From contig BFEA01000448.1 of NCBI GenBank assembly GCA_003427395.1, forward strand, positions 347,091 through 376,538: a DNA stretch of 29,448 nt, written 5' to 3'. Under the pieces are notes generated by a model. That model was not told the DNA's origin. It ran no database searches and saw only the letters and a program-made list of their open reading frames with translations. Source of the DNA: Chara braunii. Lineage: Eukaryota > Streptophyta > Charophyceae > Charales > Characeae. A program made the translations under genes and the position numbers. This document shows positions 18,402 to 27,939 of this stretch, in pieces. Each line of letters starts with the position of its first letter. Within the stretch, counting starts at the first letter, position 1.

Positions 18402-18590
18402 TGGACTGGACCGGTTGTGTATGCTTGGGTGTCACCATGGACAAGGCATGCACATGTAGGGAGTACCCAGCGCGATCTTTATTCGCATTGGAGGGAACAC
18501 ACTTACCGAGCATGTCAGTTGAATGCGGTTGAAGGGGAGAAGTGTAACGAGAAGTTGTACAGGTGGTTGCAGAGGTGTGGTGTAAACAAT
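18402..18590 (+). pseudogene. GIY-YIG endonuclease domain of the Penelope-like element
   Basis: Within the open frame 18201-18593, residues 68-130 read WTGPVVYAWVSPW, then HAHVGSTQRDLYSHWREHTYRA and LYRWLQRCGVNN. VVY and HVG match the GIY and YIG strands, with the conserved Gly, and RDLYSHWREH supplies the catalytic-helix Arg and a His. This nuclease nicks target DNA to prime reverse transcription. It lies before the RT, the arrangement reported for the permuted (Naiad/Chlamys-type) Penelope-like elements of green algae, unlike canonical Penelope with a C-terminal domain. The segment upstream of residue 60 is not conserved as far as I can tell. The frame is cut by the cob insertion. Confidence 0.7.
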
Positions 18591-18868
18591 TGAATATTTA
18601 TGGCAAGATGACTATCGATTCTTAAACAACCTATATTTTCTACATTCAACAATCATTTGGTAAATTATCCAAGTCCTAGCAATCTCAGCTATTGGTGGGG
18701 TTTTGGATCTCTTGCTGGTATTTGTTTGGTAATCCAGATAATTATAGGCATTTTTTTAGCAATGCATTATATGCCTCATGTAGATTTAGCTTTCTACAAT
18801 GTAGAACATATTATGAGAGAGGTTCAAGGAGGCTGGCTACTTCGATGTATGCACGCCAATGGAGCAAG
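18591..18868 (+). pseudogene. cob: Nuclear copy of mitochondrial cytochrome b 5' end
   Basis: Translation from about 18612 gives [58 protein letters not shown] and [14 protein letters not shown], the N-terminal ~90 residues of cytochrome b with its first transmembrane helix and the start of the haem-binding region. The likely start ATG at 18600 is followed three codons later by an in-frame TGA. Homology stops after the HANGAS serine. The native protein is the haem subunit of respiratory complex III in the inner mitochondrial membrane; this fragment is non-functional. It interrupts the retroelement ORF, which resumes at 18869. The junctions show CAA/TT similarity and no target duplication. Some residues that are invariant in memory of plant cob are changed (Cys for Tyr before MHANG). 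Confidence 0.9.
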
Positions 18869-20250
18869 TTATTCCACTATGTAGAGTGTCGTCTAAAGAT
18901 TTGGCTAATGCGGAGAAGTACGTCATTCGTCTCCTTTGTCCTGCTTTGAATACAAGGGACAACCCTACGCGGAGTCGAAGATGTCGACCTGGGCTGAGAG
19001 AACGGTTGAGAAGGAAGAAAAAACAAGGAGAGATTAAGGCACTTGCTGATCTAAGAATTGGTGGGTCAATTGTCCTTTTTCATTCTAGCTCTGGCGTGGA
19101 CTCTAATAGTCTGTTAAGGATTCTTGAAGATTGTAGGGTACGAGCGGTGTGTCGAATTGTCTTCCATTGTTCAGGTGGAGATCGGATTGTTGACCGATGA
19201 AAGGTCATCAAACGATTGTTTGGTGGTAGTCTGGTGCCTTGTCTTCGGGGCTGTAGAACTAAGGTATGCTCGTGCGTGGATCAAAGGGGTTGTTACACTT
19301 ACTTTTAATTCTATTGTACCCTTTCTGAGTAAGACTCTTGCATTGAAGGCTCCTCTGCTGATCTGCTTAGTAACCCCAGTAGCCGTGGTGCTCTTCACCA
19401 ATGGGATTTCAATAAACTTATTGTTGCTTACACGGCCGTTCGAACCTTTAACGAAAAGAGAACTCGTTTTCGTTTGCGCTGTCTTCTGTCGCATCACTGT
19501 CTTTCACGGTTTGGATTGCACGTTCGAAAGAGACTAGTCATTCGTATTGTGCATGATGGGAGTATCTGTAAGGCCGGAGTTCGCAGGCTGTGTGTGCAGA
19601 TTTTGAATCACTTGGGGATTTCTGATGCATGGAGGGATATGCTAGCCCGACGAATGCGTATTGTTTGGTGTCGTAACAGGATCGTAGGTGATAGTACTGA
19701 CAATTTTAGGAGATTCTCGAGGATAACTAACGCTTCGTGCAGTTGCATTGACTTAGATGCCTCCTTTCCCCGGGACAATGGTCATGTTGCCTTTCGGCTG
19801 AATGATCGCCCCGATTTCCCAGGGTGGATGAAAAATGCAAAAAATATTTTATATCCCTCCCGAGTTGGATCCGTGAATGCTCTCCGCAAACAACTAGTTA
19901 ATGCCTTCTCGTCTCATCCTTCTCTCCCCCCTATCGATCTCTCGATGCTAACGTCTGATGCTCTTCGTGGTTGCTTTCTGCAAGGGGATGCTCTAGGGCA
20001 CGACACCGCGGCATGTCAAGATAATTTGGGTGTCCTTTGATCCAAGTTAACAGGGCTTGTGTGTACTCCACTCGACCATAATATGGGGGATACTTTCGTG
20101 TGTTGTCCATTGATCTATGAAGGAGAAATGAGGAAGATTTTTTGTGGGAATCCTGCTTTTGTCCCATGTGGTGAGAAAGAGGAAAAAGTTCTCCATGATT
20201 GTCGAACTAAGTATCTGGAAGACGGGTGCAACAGGTTGGGCCATGGAAGA
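18869..20250 (+). pseudogene. Penelope-like element, region between nuclease and RT (RT N-terminal part)
   Basis: One frame carries the message with stops at 19198, near 19314 and at 20038: [20 protein letters not shown] and NPTRSRRCRPG first, then RFRLRCLLSHHCLSRFG and LHVRKRLVIRIVHDG. Next come a Cys-containing segment with NASCSCIDLDASF and finally TPLDHNMGDTFVCCPLIYEG. The P-L-D-x-N-x-G-D and C-P-x-x-Y pattern is the conserved lead-in to the fingers of this RT family as I remember it. A frame change near 20230 leads into the RT fingers. Confidence 0.6.
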
Positions 20251-20881
20251 AAAGTGAGAGTATTGGGAAGGCGTACTGTCTCCCGAAGCACAAAGATGTC
20301 TCTCGTTGGAGACTGATATGCCCATCATATTCTAAGTGCACTGCGGCTGGAGGACGGGTCGTGTCCAGGGCTGTAAATGCTTTGTTATGGAATCTTCCTT
20401 CCCATTCTCATCTCAATCTTTGTAGTGCAGATGGGTTGTTGACGCGTATTAAAGAAGTTAACAAGGGATTGACGAAGGGGCACATGATTGTGGGGGCATC
20501 ATTCGGGCTTTACGGTGGGTCATTGACTTTTGGCACAATCAGGGTGTATTGGCTGTTGCAGTGTGTAAACGAGGGAGGGGAGCTAAGCTTCTTAAAGGGG
20601 CTCTCGCTAGCGGCTGGAAAAAAGTTTATTTCTCCAGTATTTTTGAATTTCTTTCTTTCGAACTTGAGCATACGTTTGTCTCTGCTTCTGGCCGAATTCT
20701 GCGACAGGTGGAAGGTATCCCAATGGGGAAATCATCGAACCCAGGGCTGACCTGTTTGCAGTGCTCGTGCAACGAAGTCATCTTCCTCAGTAATCTTGGT
20801 GCTGATCGGAAGCTTTTCAAAGGAGTTAGGCTCATTGACGATGTTTCTGTCTTCGTACATTGTATTAAAAATGATTTGTAG
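20226..20881 (+). pseudogene. Penelope-like reverse transcriptase core (catalytically broken)
   Basis: The fingers read GKAYCLPKHKDVSRWRLICP (from 20265), with the basic helix RVVSRAVNALL. The palm should follow with motif A, but after GASF (20493-20504) the sequence jumps to ALRWVIDFWHNQG in another frame, so the motif-A aspartate and its surroundings are deleted. Later parts are preserved: GIPMGKSSNPGL (20714) is the conserved motif with P-M-G, and RLIDDVSVFV (LIDD at 20831-20842) is the motif-C catalytic pair. The enzyme would copy element RNA at a nicked target. A TAG at 20879 ends the frame. Loss of motif A, with the other motifs kept, makes it inactive. Confidence 0.75.
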
Positions 20882-21373
20882 GGTCAAAGAAGGGTGGATA
20901 AGCTTATTAGCGGGTTTAGCCAATGCTATGATAACAATCTCATTCTGGAGCGAACCAGTGAGGGTGTTCGGTGGGACTACCTTGGGTGCGTTCTCAAGAT
21001 TTTTGAAGGAGAAATGTGGGTGTTATGTTTTCTTATGATTAAAAACCAGAGAGGCGATGTCAATGGGAAGTTGGTTTTTCAAAATATTCAAAATTTTGTG
21101 TCGTATTCGGAAAGACAACAAAAGATGGCGGTCATCAGTGCTTTCCTTCAGTGGGCAAAGACTTTTTCTTCAATGGAAGGCATGGTTTTTCCTCTGCTTT
21201 TCTCCCTCAAGTATGAGCTATGGAAGAGGGGGTATCCGAACGACTTTTTTGACTGTGCCCTCGTAAATTTTTCAAAGAAGTATTGTGGACTGTGGAACGA
21301 GTGGGTGCCGATCCTAACTGAATGGGGCCGTTTTCTAGGTAAAAAGACGGGTCTCAGAAGTACCCCGGTATAG
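20882..21373 (+). pseudogene. Penelope-like RT thumb and C-terminal region
   Basis: The same frame as motif C continues after the TAG at 20879: RRVDKLISGFSQCYDNNLIL, WDYLGCVLKIF, MIKNQRGDVNG, then a region with FVSYSERQQKMAVISAFLQW, ending LGKKTGLRSTPV and a stop at 21371. This is a continuation of the RT ORF in family order, with no nuclease domain after it, consistent with the permuted arrangement. Confidence 0.65.
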
Positions 21374-21720
21374 GGGGGGTTTCTTTCTTTTTTCTTTCTT
21401 TTTTTTGGGCGTTAGAAGGTCGATCGAGTCCAGGGGTATTGGACAGGAGTCCTAATGGGAACAATTTTCGGTCGCTGTTTCTTGGGTTTTTTCTTTTCCT
21501 TTGGACAGATGTCTCTATGACAATTGCCTTCACTTCCACTGGTGGCGATTCGGTAACAGGAAAATCACGTTTTTTTGTGGGTATCGACCATCTTACTCTT
21601 GTGTCTTCTAGACGTCGCCTTTTGTCCTTGAACGAGTTTTATAAAAGCTTGTTTTTATGACAGGCATGGTGTATCCTTTAGGCTGTGTTTTGTTTTTTCC
21701 TAACCCTTAACCAGCATTGG
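21374..21720 (+). other. Probable 3' untranslated part of the Penelope-like element
   Basis: T-rich stretches (21380-21410, 21485-21500), no supported frame. The exact element end is not visible. CCTAACCCTTAACC at 21700 is too short and irregular to be a telomeric array. Confidence 0.35.
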
Positions 21721-22975
21721 CTGCGGGGGGAGGCCGGTGTTCCGCTGCGTGTCGGAATCGGGTTGAAGTTTTGATGCGGGCCAGCGGATGAAGGCGATCG
21801 AGGGAGGGGGGGCGTTGTCGAGCTCATCGTCAGTCGTTACGAGGTCTATGAAGGGTCCAACACCGCACAAGGCATCACGGGACCCTCCCAGCCGTGTCAC
21901 GCAGGAGTTGGTTCTTAATCCTCGTCGCGATATATACATGGAGCTTCCGCAACCACACCAGCCGAGTGCGCCAACCGTACCTCTCACGAGCCCCTACGAC
22001 AGGATAGGGCCTACATGAGGCACGACTTGCCTCCACCTTACGGGAGCTGTCACCTCCCTTCGGTGGGCGTATCCCCACCGAGCTACCAGTCCACAATACG
22101 AAAGCTAATCAGCTACAATCGCAGAGGTGGACCAACCCAGGGCGTTTCTCATTCGATATAGCATAGGGGGTACGCGTGGTAATACGCCTCTATTGGACCC
22201 GCACGGGAACCGACATCTTGGGGGGCTGAGGTCCCAAGCACGACTCGTCGTCGGTCAACTAGGACGCATCCCACACGCCACGCGCACACCACTATAAAAA
22301 ACATAAAAGTAAAGACACACACACACACACGTACATATACATGTACAGAGCGACACTGAACAAAGAACGCGACAACACTCCTAGTCCCTTAGTAGTCATC
22401 CCAGAACTTTCCGATGCGGAAATCGGATAGGCTTCACGCGCGAGACTTAGTATAAGACCGCGTGGACGCAGGCCTAACTCATATCGACCCGCAATGCAAG
22501 CGCACGCAAGCGATCGCAATGATGACGTACTATGTAGTACCCATACTCACACGATCCTCGTTAATCTCGAGGGTCGCATTCGACACTTAAGTGTCGGCTA
22601 ACACTCGCCTTGAGGGACTGATCTTTCGACGTCGGACAACTGCCAAGTGCGGTTGAGAACCACACCTTCTTCTGCACCCTGCGGAGAGTGGGTGGTACAC
22701 AGGTTCATACCTGTGGTGACAATCGTCTCTTATCGCCCTGGAGACCAGCTCCATCATCTAGGGCCTGGAAAAAAGTCAAGGGGTTTAACTTTGACGGCTG
22801 CCACGGACTACAACGTCCAACTATAAATATGTCTAAAAAACAAAGGATAAAAAAGGATGTCTCTCTCTTCTCAAACGCACAACCTGTTTAACCCTTACGC
22901 TTGGTCACAGTAGGCCGCGCGAAACACTCAAAACATATATATTCACATATATAGATAGAGGGTTATTAATATAGG
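21721..22975. other. Unrecognised region with weak coding-like segment and palindromes
   Basis: A plus-strand segment (21788-22140) translates in two frames to low-complexity, Ser/Pro-rich peptide (SSSSSVVTRSMKGPTP, then RHDLPPPYGSCHLPS). It could be the remnant of an element ORF; I do not recognise it. Palindromes include GGTGGGCGTATCCCCACC near 22061, GACACTTAAGTGTC at 22582 and CACAGGTTCATACCTGTG at 22698. There is a short CA run at 22317-22330. Nothing else is supported. Confidence 0.3.
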
Positions 22976-23012
22976 ATGATCACTTCTCACAGTAACAGTG
23001 AGACTCCTCTCA

Positions 23013-23014
<2 letters not shown>

Positions 23015-23047
<33 letters not shown>
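23015..23047. repeat. (AT)n microsatellite
   Basis: Sixteen or so AT dinucleotides. Two ATATAT words precede it near 22935-22950. Confidence 0.9.
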
Positions 23048-23050
<3 letters not shown>

Positions 23051-23339
23051 TGCAGACAGTCAAATCAACAGTCCGAATCACCAAACATATCTGCAATCAC
23101 AATAAAGATTCAACCAAAAATCCATGCACTACACGGGGTCAACTTCAACCATTCTCTGCACTCACACCCCTTGCTTTTAGCCATACAAACCTTACTCTTT
23201 GTGCAACTTTCAAAATAAAATACTCAGTATTTTTTTTTAAATGGTCATTCAAATAAAGTCCGGGTGAAAACACAACAAAACAATTCAAATCACAAGGCTA
23301 AAGCCTTTAGGTTGAGTGGCAAAAGTGGATTGAAGTTGA

Positions 23340-23405
23340 GTCATAAAGCGAGGAATCGACAACCGACTTGTTATCAGTGATAACTGAAGATGATCCTCGT
23401 AAAAT
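23340..23405. other. Nested palindrome
   Basis: GTTATCAGTGATAAC (7+1+7) at about 23371 sits inside an outer, bulged pair of CGAGGAATC with GATCCTCG. The rest of 23,050-23,640 shows no gene or repeat that I can name. Confidence 0.5.
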
Positions 23406-23644
23406 CGAGCTGAATCTAATCCCAAATCCAGAATCAATCGATCAAGAAGACCTGTAACACAAGACATGTCAATCCCCAAGATAAACTCATAAGTGTATGG
23501 AGAATACAGCTCCATAACACATCCTCACCCAAGATCCTTCTACAAGCTAAGCCTAAGTCTGTCTCTAAGTCAGTGCCCAAAGAAAGGTAGACCCTGACAG
23601 AGTCTCCTCTATACAGAGCGGATCGCCAAAATCGTCACCTGTCA

Positions 23645-24290
23645 AAACATAATCTAATTCCTTTAAACTAAGGAAATTTCGGCAACGCTTCCTGTAGAAA
23701 AAATGTCTTTTTCAGAATTTATATCAGCCTGAATACGAGCACAGAAATAGTCTTTGACTTTCCAGAGTCAAATTTTGTCTAACTCCCTGAACTAGCAAAA
23801 ATTTGGATAGCATTCCTTTTAGAAAAGGAGGCTTTCCAAATTTATACTAAGTCAGATATGAACTCAAACATAAAATATGAGTTCAACTAAGACAAAATTT
23901 GACGGACTCCTTAGATTTGTAGAAATTTCGGCAGCAATCTCTTTGAAAAGTGTTAATCCAAGATTTATACAAAGCTAAGTTCAGAAAAAATGACTTTGAC
24001 TTTTCAAGGTCTAATTTTGTCTAACTCCATGAATTAGCAAAAATTTGGGCAGCATTCCCTTTAGAAAATGAGACTTTCCAAATTTTTACTAAGCCAAAAA
24101 GTAAAAAAGAACTGGACCGTGACCCCGAAAAAGACAAAATTTGACTCACTTCTTGGGTTTGTAGAAATTTCGGCAGCGCTTCCCGTAGAGAAAGTGGCTT
24201 ACCAAGACTTATACAAGACCAAGTATATAAAAAAGATTCCAGAAAATGCAAAATTTGATCTAAGTAAAAAAACTGAGCTCAGAAAATGCA
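23645..24290. repeat. Five-unit tandem array, about 121-bp period
   Basis: Units centred on GTAGAAATTTCGGCAGC or AGCAAAAATTTGGGCAGC variants occur near 23675, 23800, 23925, 24040 and 24160. Each has CTAACTCC upstream, TTCC(C/T)-TAGA-AAA downstream and a closing TTATAC-AAG. Units 2 and 4 are closer to each other than to their neighbours, as are 3 and 5, which suggests a higher-order dimer. Confidence 0.85.
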
Positions 24291-24364
24291 GGGATTGAAA
24301 CTAACTCGTATGACTCTAGCACGTGGCGAGCAACTAAAGCAACTACCTATCAAACTGAAACTCG

Positions 24365-24389
24365 GACTAAGTAGTGGCCTCACTTAGTC
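24365..24389. other. Single hairpin ahead of the hairpin array
   Basis: GACTAAGT (24365-24372) and ACTTAGTC (24382-24389) pair perfectly around nine bases. It lacks the AAACTTAT core of the following array. Confidence 0.6.
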
Positions 24390-24509
24390 ACATGCAGGCC
24401 AAACCACAAAGGTAAGTACTCTCATCATCCCCAAAGTTATTTTAACAAACAATAGTTCGAAATCTTTCAATGATTTATCCCTTTATACCCAGCTTACATA
24501 AGGCATAAA

Positions 24510-25410
24510 GTCAGGCCACACAAACTTATGGGACATGCCTAACCTTGTCATCGAGTATACACAAAACAGAGGGTACAACTACTTTTCTCTTTTTTGGGCA
24601 TGTGACTAGGCCACCCTGATCGCCCTGAACTGTTTAATATCCAAGTTGTATATATCTCTCTGAACTTAGTGTTCAAAAACTGAGCGTAGCACTGAACCAT
24701 TCGCCTTAGAAACAATGCTCAGTCGGCCCAAGATTACCTTCAGTTATATCTCTTAATTATACTTTCTTCAGGTTGTGATAAGCTATAGTCAGACTACCCA
24801 AACTTATGGAATAGTCTGACTAGCCTGTTTTTAAGTAAGATAGTAATAGAGTATAGCCAAGTTATAATCTTTGGGTTCCAACATGTGCGAGGCATTGGGC
24901 CAAACTACCTAAACTTATAGAATAGTATGACTCTCCGCTTGGTTCATTCCTCTCTGATGCAATCCGTGCGCGGCATGGGGTCAAGGTCACCCAAACTTAT
25001 GGAATGACCTTGTCCTCTGCCAAAGTTACTCCCTCAGAATAAAAGCAAGAAAAGGTTGAGCCACCTAAACTTATAGAATGGCCCAGACCCCCTCGTTCAA
25101 AACCAAATAAACAGGAAAAAAAAACAAAGTAAGCAAGGCAACCAAGCCACCTGAACTTACAAAATATGCTTGGCTCCTGAAAAGTCAATCACAGTTGAAC
25201 TCTCGCAAGTCAGAGCAACCACACCACCTAAACTTATAGAATGGTTTGATTCTCAAAGCAATTTCTCAGCACTGGGTCTCCCCAAACTTATGGGGACTTC
25301 CCAGTCTCCAGAGCAAACAGACTACCCAAACTTATGGAATGGGTTGATGCTCCAAACAGATAAAAAAACATAGCACTGCGTCTCCCCAAACTTATGGGGA
25401 CTTCCCTGCC
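24510..25410. repeat. Array of ten core-sharing hairpins (AAACTTAT family)
   Basis: Ten sites carry a core of the form CC[C/T]AAACTTAT[G/A]GAA, at about 24518, 24797, 24908, 24990, 25064, 25150, 25227, 25281, 25325 and 25384. The bases on either side differ from site to site yet pair with each other: GTCAGACTA/TAGTCTGAC (9 of 9) at 24788-24820, CAAGGTCA/TGACCTTG (8 of 8) at 24982-25012, ACTGGG/CCCAGT at 25271-25305, CCAAGC/GCTTGG at 25142-25173. Core positions 3 and 12 change together (C-G or T-A), and one unit also swaps positions 4 and 11 from A-T to G-C. The intervening sequence is unrelated. No reading frame runs through the array. Confidence 0.85.
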
Positions 25411-25680
25411 TCAATCGACCCAGTCAACCCTCATGCAAAACTGCCTTCCTCCCAACCTTCCCTCATATGCAGTCCCTTCTTACAATCTGCTTTCAATCAA
25501 ACAATAAAGTTGAAACTGAGATTTTTACATGCATTCTTTTATTTAGTATGACTTGTGTTCTGAAAGTCAAACTCAAAGTCAACGATAGGATACATGCAGT
25601 ATACTTAGTCAAAACACAACAGGTAGTACAGATAGGGGCTATAATATGGGTTTATAGATGAAGTGCAATGGTTACCTTTC
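25411..25680. other. No gene seen
   Basis: AT-leaning sequence after the hairpin array. No repeat or frame is supported. Confidence 0.4.
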
Positions 25681-27590
25681 AATTCCCTGCCTCCAGAACT
25701 CCTCCAGAGTTCCGGCAGAGCTCCCGCAATCGGTGGGCTGACTCCCCACAGAGTCTTGTTGAGGTCCTACGAGTTGAAATCCCGCCTGCGGCCTTCCTCT
25801 CTGAACAGGATTAGATTGACAGTAAGTATAACAGAAGGAGATAGATTTGAGTCTCTCAGATACAAGAGAGGTGCTCTCCGACTTGCGCGAGAGGGCCTTG
25901 TTTCCTTCATGGGCCTGAGGGCCCCGCAATGGTGGTCAGAATGTGCAGCAGCTTGGTCAACCTAAAGCCAAACTGCCCGTTGTTGACTCTCTCTGGCAAA
26001 GCTTCAATCGCGACAGTAGCCCCCTTCACAAGCATCATCGTGTCACTAGGTCCCTCTGCCTCAACCTCAAAACAACAGCGCCAACTCTCTCCCACCGTAA
26101 TAGAGTGTCGGTGATGCGTAGCGACGCACAACAAAACGCGGTTTAGCCAGCCAATTACAGTCAAATTGCCACCCATCTGACTCTTCTGCCCTCAACAAAG
26201 ATCTCTCTTCCCCGAGTCCAATCCTACCACAGAGTTTTCTCAACTTCGAAGCGTAAGAGTCACAGGTAAGCTCACTAGCTTGCGGCTCTCCCTCCGCCAC
26301 TTCGGTCGGCAGGACAATCATTGTAGTAGTCAACGGTTGAGTCTGCGTCTTTGCGACTTGGCCTCTTAGCGTACGCCACCAGGCAAGGTGAACAGTGCGC
26401 TGGCCATCAGACGCGTCTTCAAACTGCCACTTCCAATCTGCCCTGCGCCTGCAGCTATGCTTCTGAAGCTCGATTCCCATCCATGCGGCATCGCTACCTC
26501 AAAGGTAGTTCCTCTCTCTAACAGTTGTCTCATGCCCGATGCATCCGTCTACTCCGTCAGGATAGGCAAGGCACCGGCCAACAGGTAAGTCTCCAGCTCA
26601 CGCCCGCCCCTCTCACCGTTTCATCTGGCAACTACCTTTCCGGTCCCATAGCCCCGTGCTGCACCACTTTCAAAGTGGCGAATGAGCAACACACCGGCTT
26701 ACTGCAGGGGTTGCCTCTCTCTGATTATAGGGGGATGAAACTCCCCGCTAGAATATGGGAACATACCCGGCCTTGTATCCTGCAGCTCCACCCACCTCCG
26801 ACCAGGTACGAAGCTCAACTCCTTCTCAGTTTCCCGTTCTTCTGATTTCGTTCATCTCTGTCTCCTTTCCCACTAATCCTTCCGCGCATATGACCATGAT
26901 CCCGGTCACATACCTTCGGGATGAGTGACGAGCCACCAATCCTGGGCGCTTGCGAACTTCAGGTAAGCCCTTTCTTTCTCCGTTCCTACCTTCTCCCTGA
27001 CTGGCCCAACACCAGTCCCTTGGATAGTGTTGGGTAACTCTTGAATGAATCTCCCGCTAGAATGCAGACAGATACATTCATACCGCAGAATGTTTTCTCC
27101 CTCACGCCGTCCTCGCATCCAGTATTGCAAAACCTACTGCCCCGACTTCAAAACCGCCTTCACCGTCGTGGTCGCCCTATCTAGAACGTCCAAACAACAT
27201 CTTACCCCGCTCGAATCCATCGAGGATCGGGCGAGATACGAGCTTTTTCGTTCCCGTCATTTTTTTTAATCTGACCTCATATTCGAAGTCGCCCGCCCCG
27301 AAAATGCCAGTCTCGACCCTTCACTCACCCATTTTCGTTAAGAAACGGGCGAGATCTGCCCTTTTCGATGCCACCTTATCCTGCACTCCGCCATCTCGGC
27401 GCACGACTTTCTCTTTCCATCACCTATCTTATTAACCTTTCGTCGATACTAACCTTACCATCTACTTCGCCCGGGGCCAAAACCTCGGGATCACCACTTC
27501 CCTCTATTTCGTCAAGGATCGAGAGAGTTATGCTTCTCTCGGTGTGATACCCTCCGCCTGGCTCCGCCATCGCCCACTGTGTTCCCGCAT
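25681..27590. other. GC-rich unassigned region, possibly part of the diverged rDNA-like block
   Basis: Composition changes sharply from the AT-rich array. CTCCC-GCTAGAAT words recur at about 26740 and 27045. CCCAACAC and GTGTTGGG (27003-27010 and 27025-27032) form an eight-pair hairpin. Four splice-donor-like CAGGTA(A/C)G words (26262, 26582, 26802, 26961) occur on the plus strand, but no exon is evident. Minus-strand frames at 25907-26176 and 26067-26480 look mildly coding-like and match nothing I know. On the minus strand, 27540-27600 contains GTGGGCC and GGGCGATGGCGG words reminiscent of large-subunit rRNA. Confidence 0.3.
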
Positions 27591-27599
27591 GAACCTGGC

Positions 27600-27930
27600 C
27601 AGGCCCACGTCCGGGTTCTCTCCCCCTTTTCCATTTCCTCCTGCTTCCTGTCTGCTCCGCTCTCCCTCTCGTTCCGCTACTAGCGTACCTCTAGTAGGCA
27701 GCGGCTCCACAATGCCTTGCGCAGTTCGACGCGCCCAGCCGGTCTCGTGAGAGCAGGGGGAGGGGGACTTCGAAGAGAATCAACCACTAGCGGCTCGATT
27801 AGTCGCTCGCTCTTGTATCTGTCCGACAGCGCATCGCCCACTCAGTACCGCTGGGACCCCCCCCACTCGAGTTTCCTCTTGCTCCGTCCTGCCCACACAG
27901 CACGTACCGCTCTCCTCCGAGTTTCCAACG
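27600..27930 (-). rRNA. Diverged nuclear-type LSU (28S) rRNA segment, domain II start
   Basis: The minus strand follows the eukaryotic LSU core: GAGGAAACTCGAGTGG (canonical GAGGAAACTCTGGTGG), CAGCGGTACTGA, GCGACTAATCGAGCC (canonical GAAAGACTAATCGAACC), CTAGTGGTTGATTC (canonical CTAGTAGCTGGTTC) and TTCGAAGTCCCCCTC (canonical TCCGAAGTTTCCCTC). Further along, a perfect seven-pair hairpin CTACTAG/CTAGTAG (27677-27697) stands where the LSU has another helix of different sequence. Identity is about 70-75% by eye in the motifs and lower between. It may be a pseudogene or a very divergent rRNA. Confidence 0.6.
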
Positions 27931-27939
27931 AATAAGCCC

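Noticed and set aside
18402-21373. Group I or II intron in cob encoding GIY-YIG or a maturase
   Set aside because: RT motifs fit a Penelope-like element, the nuclease lies upstream of the cob exon rather than in an intron after it, and no intron core is seen; a cob fragment captured in an element fits better.
21695-21715. Telomeric repeat at the 3' end of the Penelope-like element
   Set aside because: CCTAACCCTTAACC is a single irregular stretch that does not continue as plant-type CCCTAAA units.
24510-25410. CRISPR-like repeat array
   Set aside because: The constant part is short and imperfect, spacing is irregular (45-270 bp), arms pair within each unit, and the context is a eukaryotic repeat region.
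25840-25880. LSU sarcin-ricin loop
   Set aside because: CAGATACAAGAGAGG differs from the almost invariant AGTACGAGAGGAACC at critical bases.
25907-26480. Minus-strand protein gene
   Set aside because: Two overlapping frames look mildly coding-like but neither has a recognisable domain, and diverged rRNA-like sequence nearby could mimic this.
26262-26970. Multi-exon plus-strand gene suggested by CAGGTAAG words
   Set aside because: No convincing exon lies before any of the donors and frames on this strand have no coding signature.
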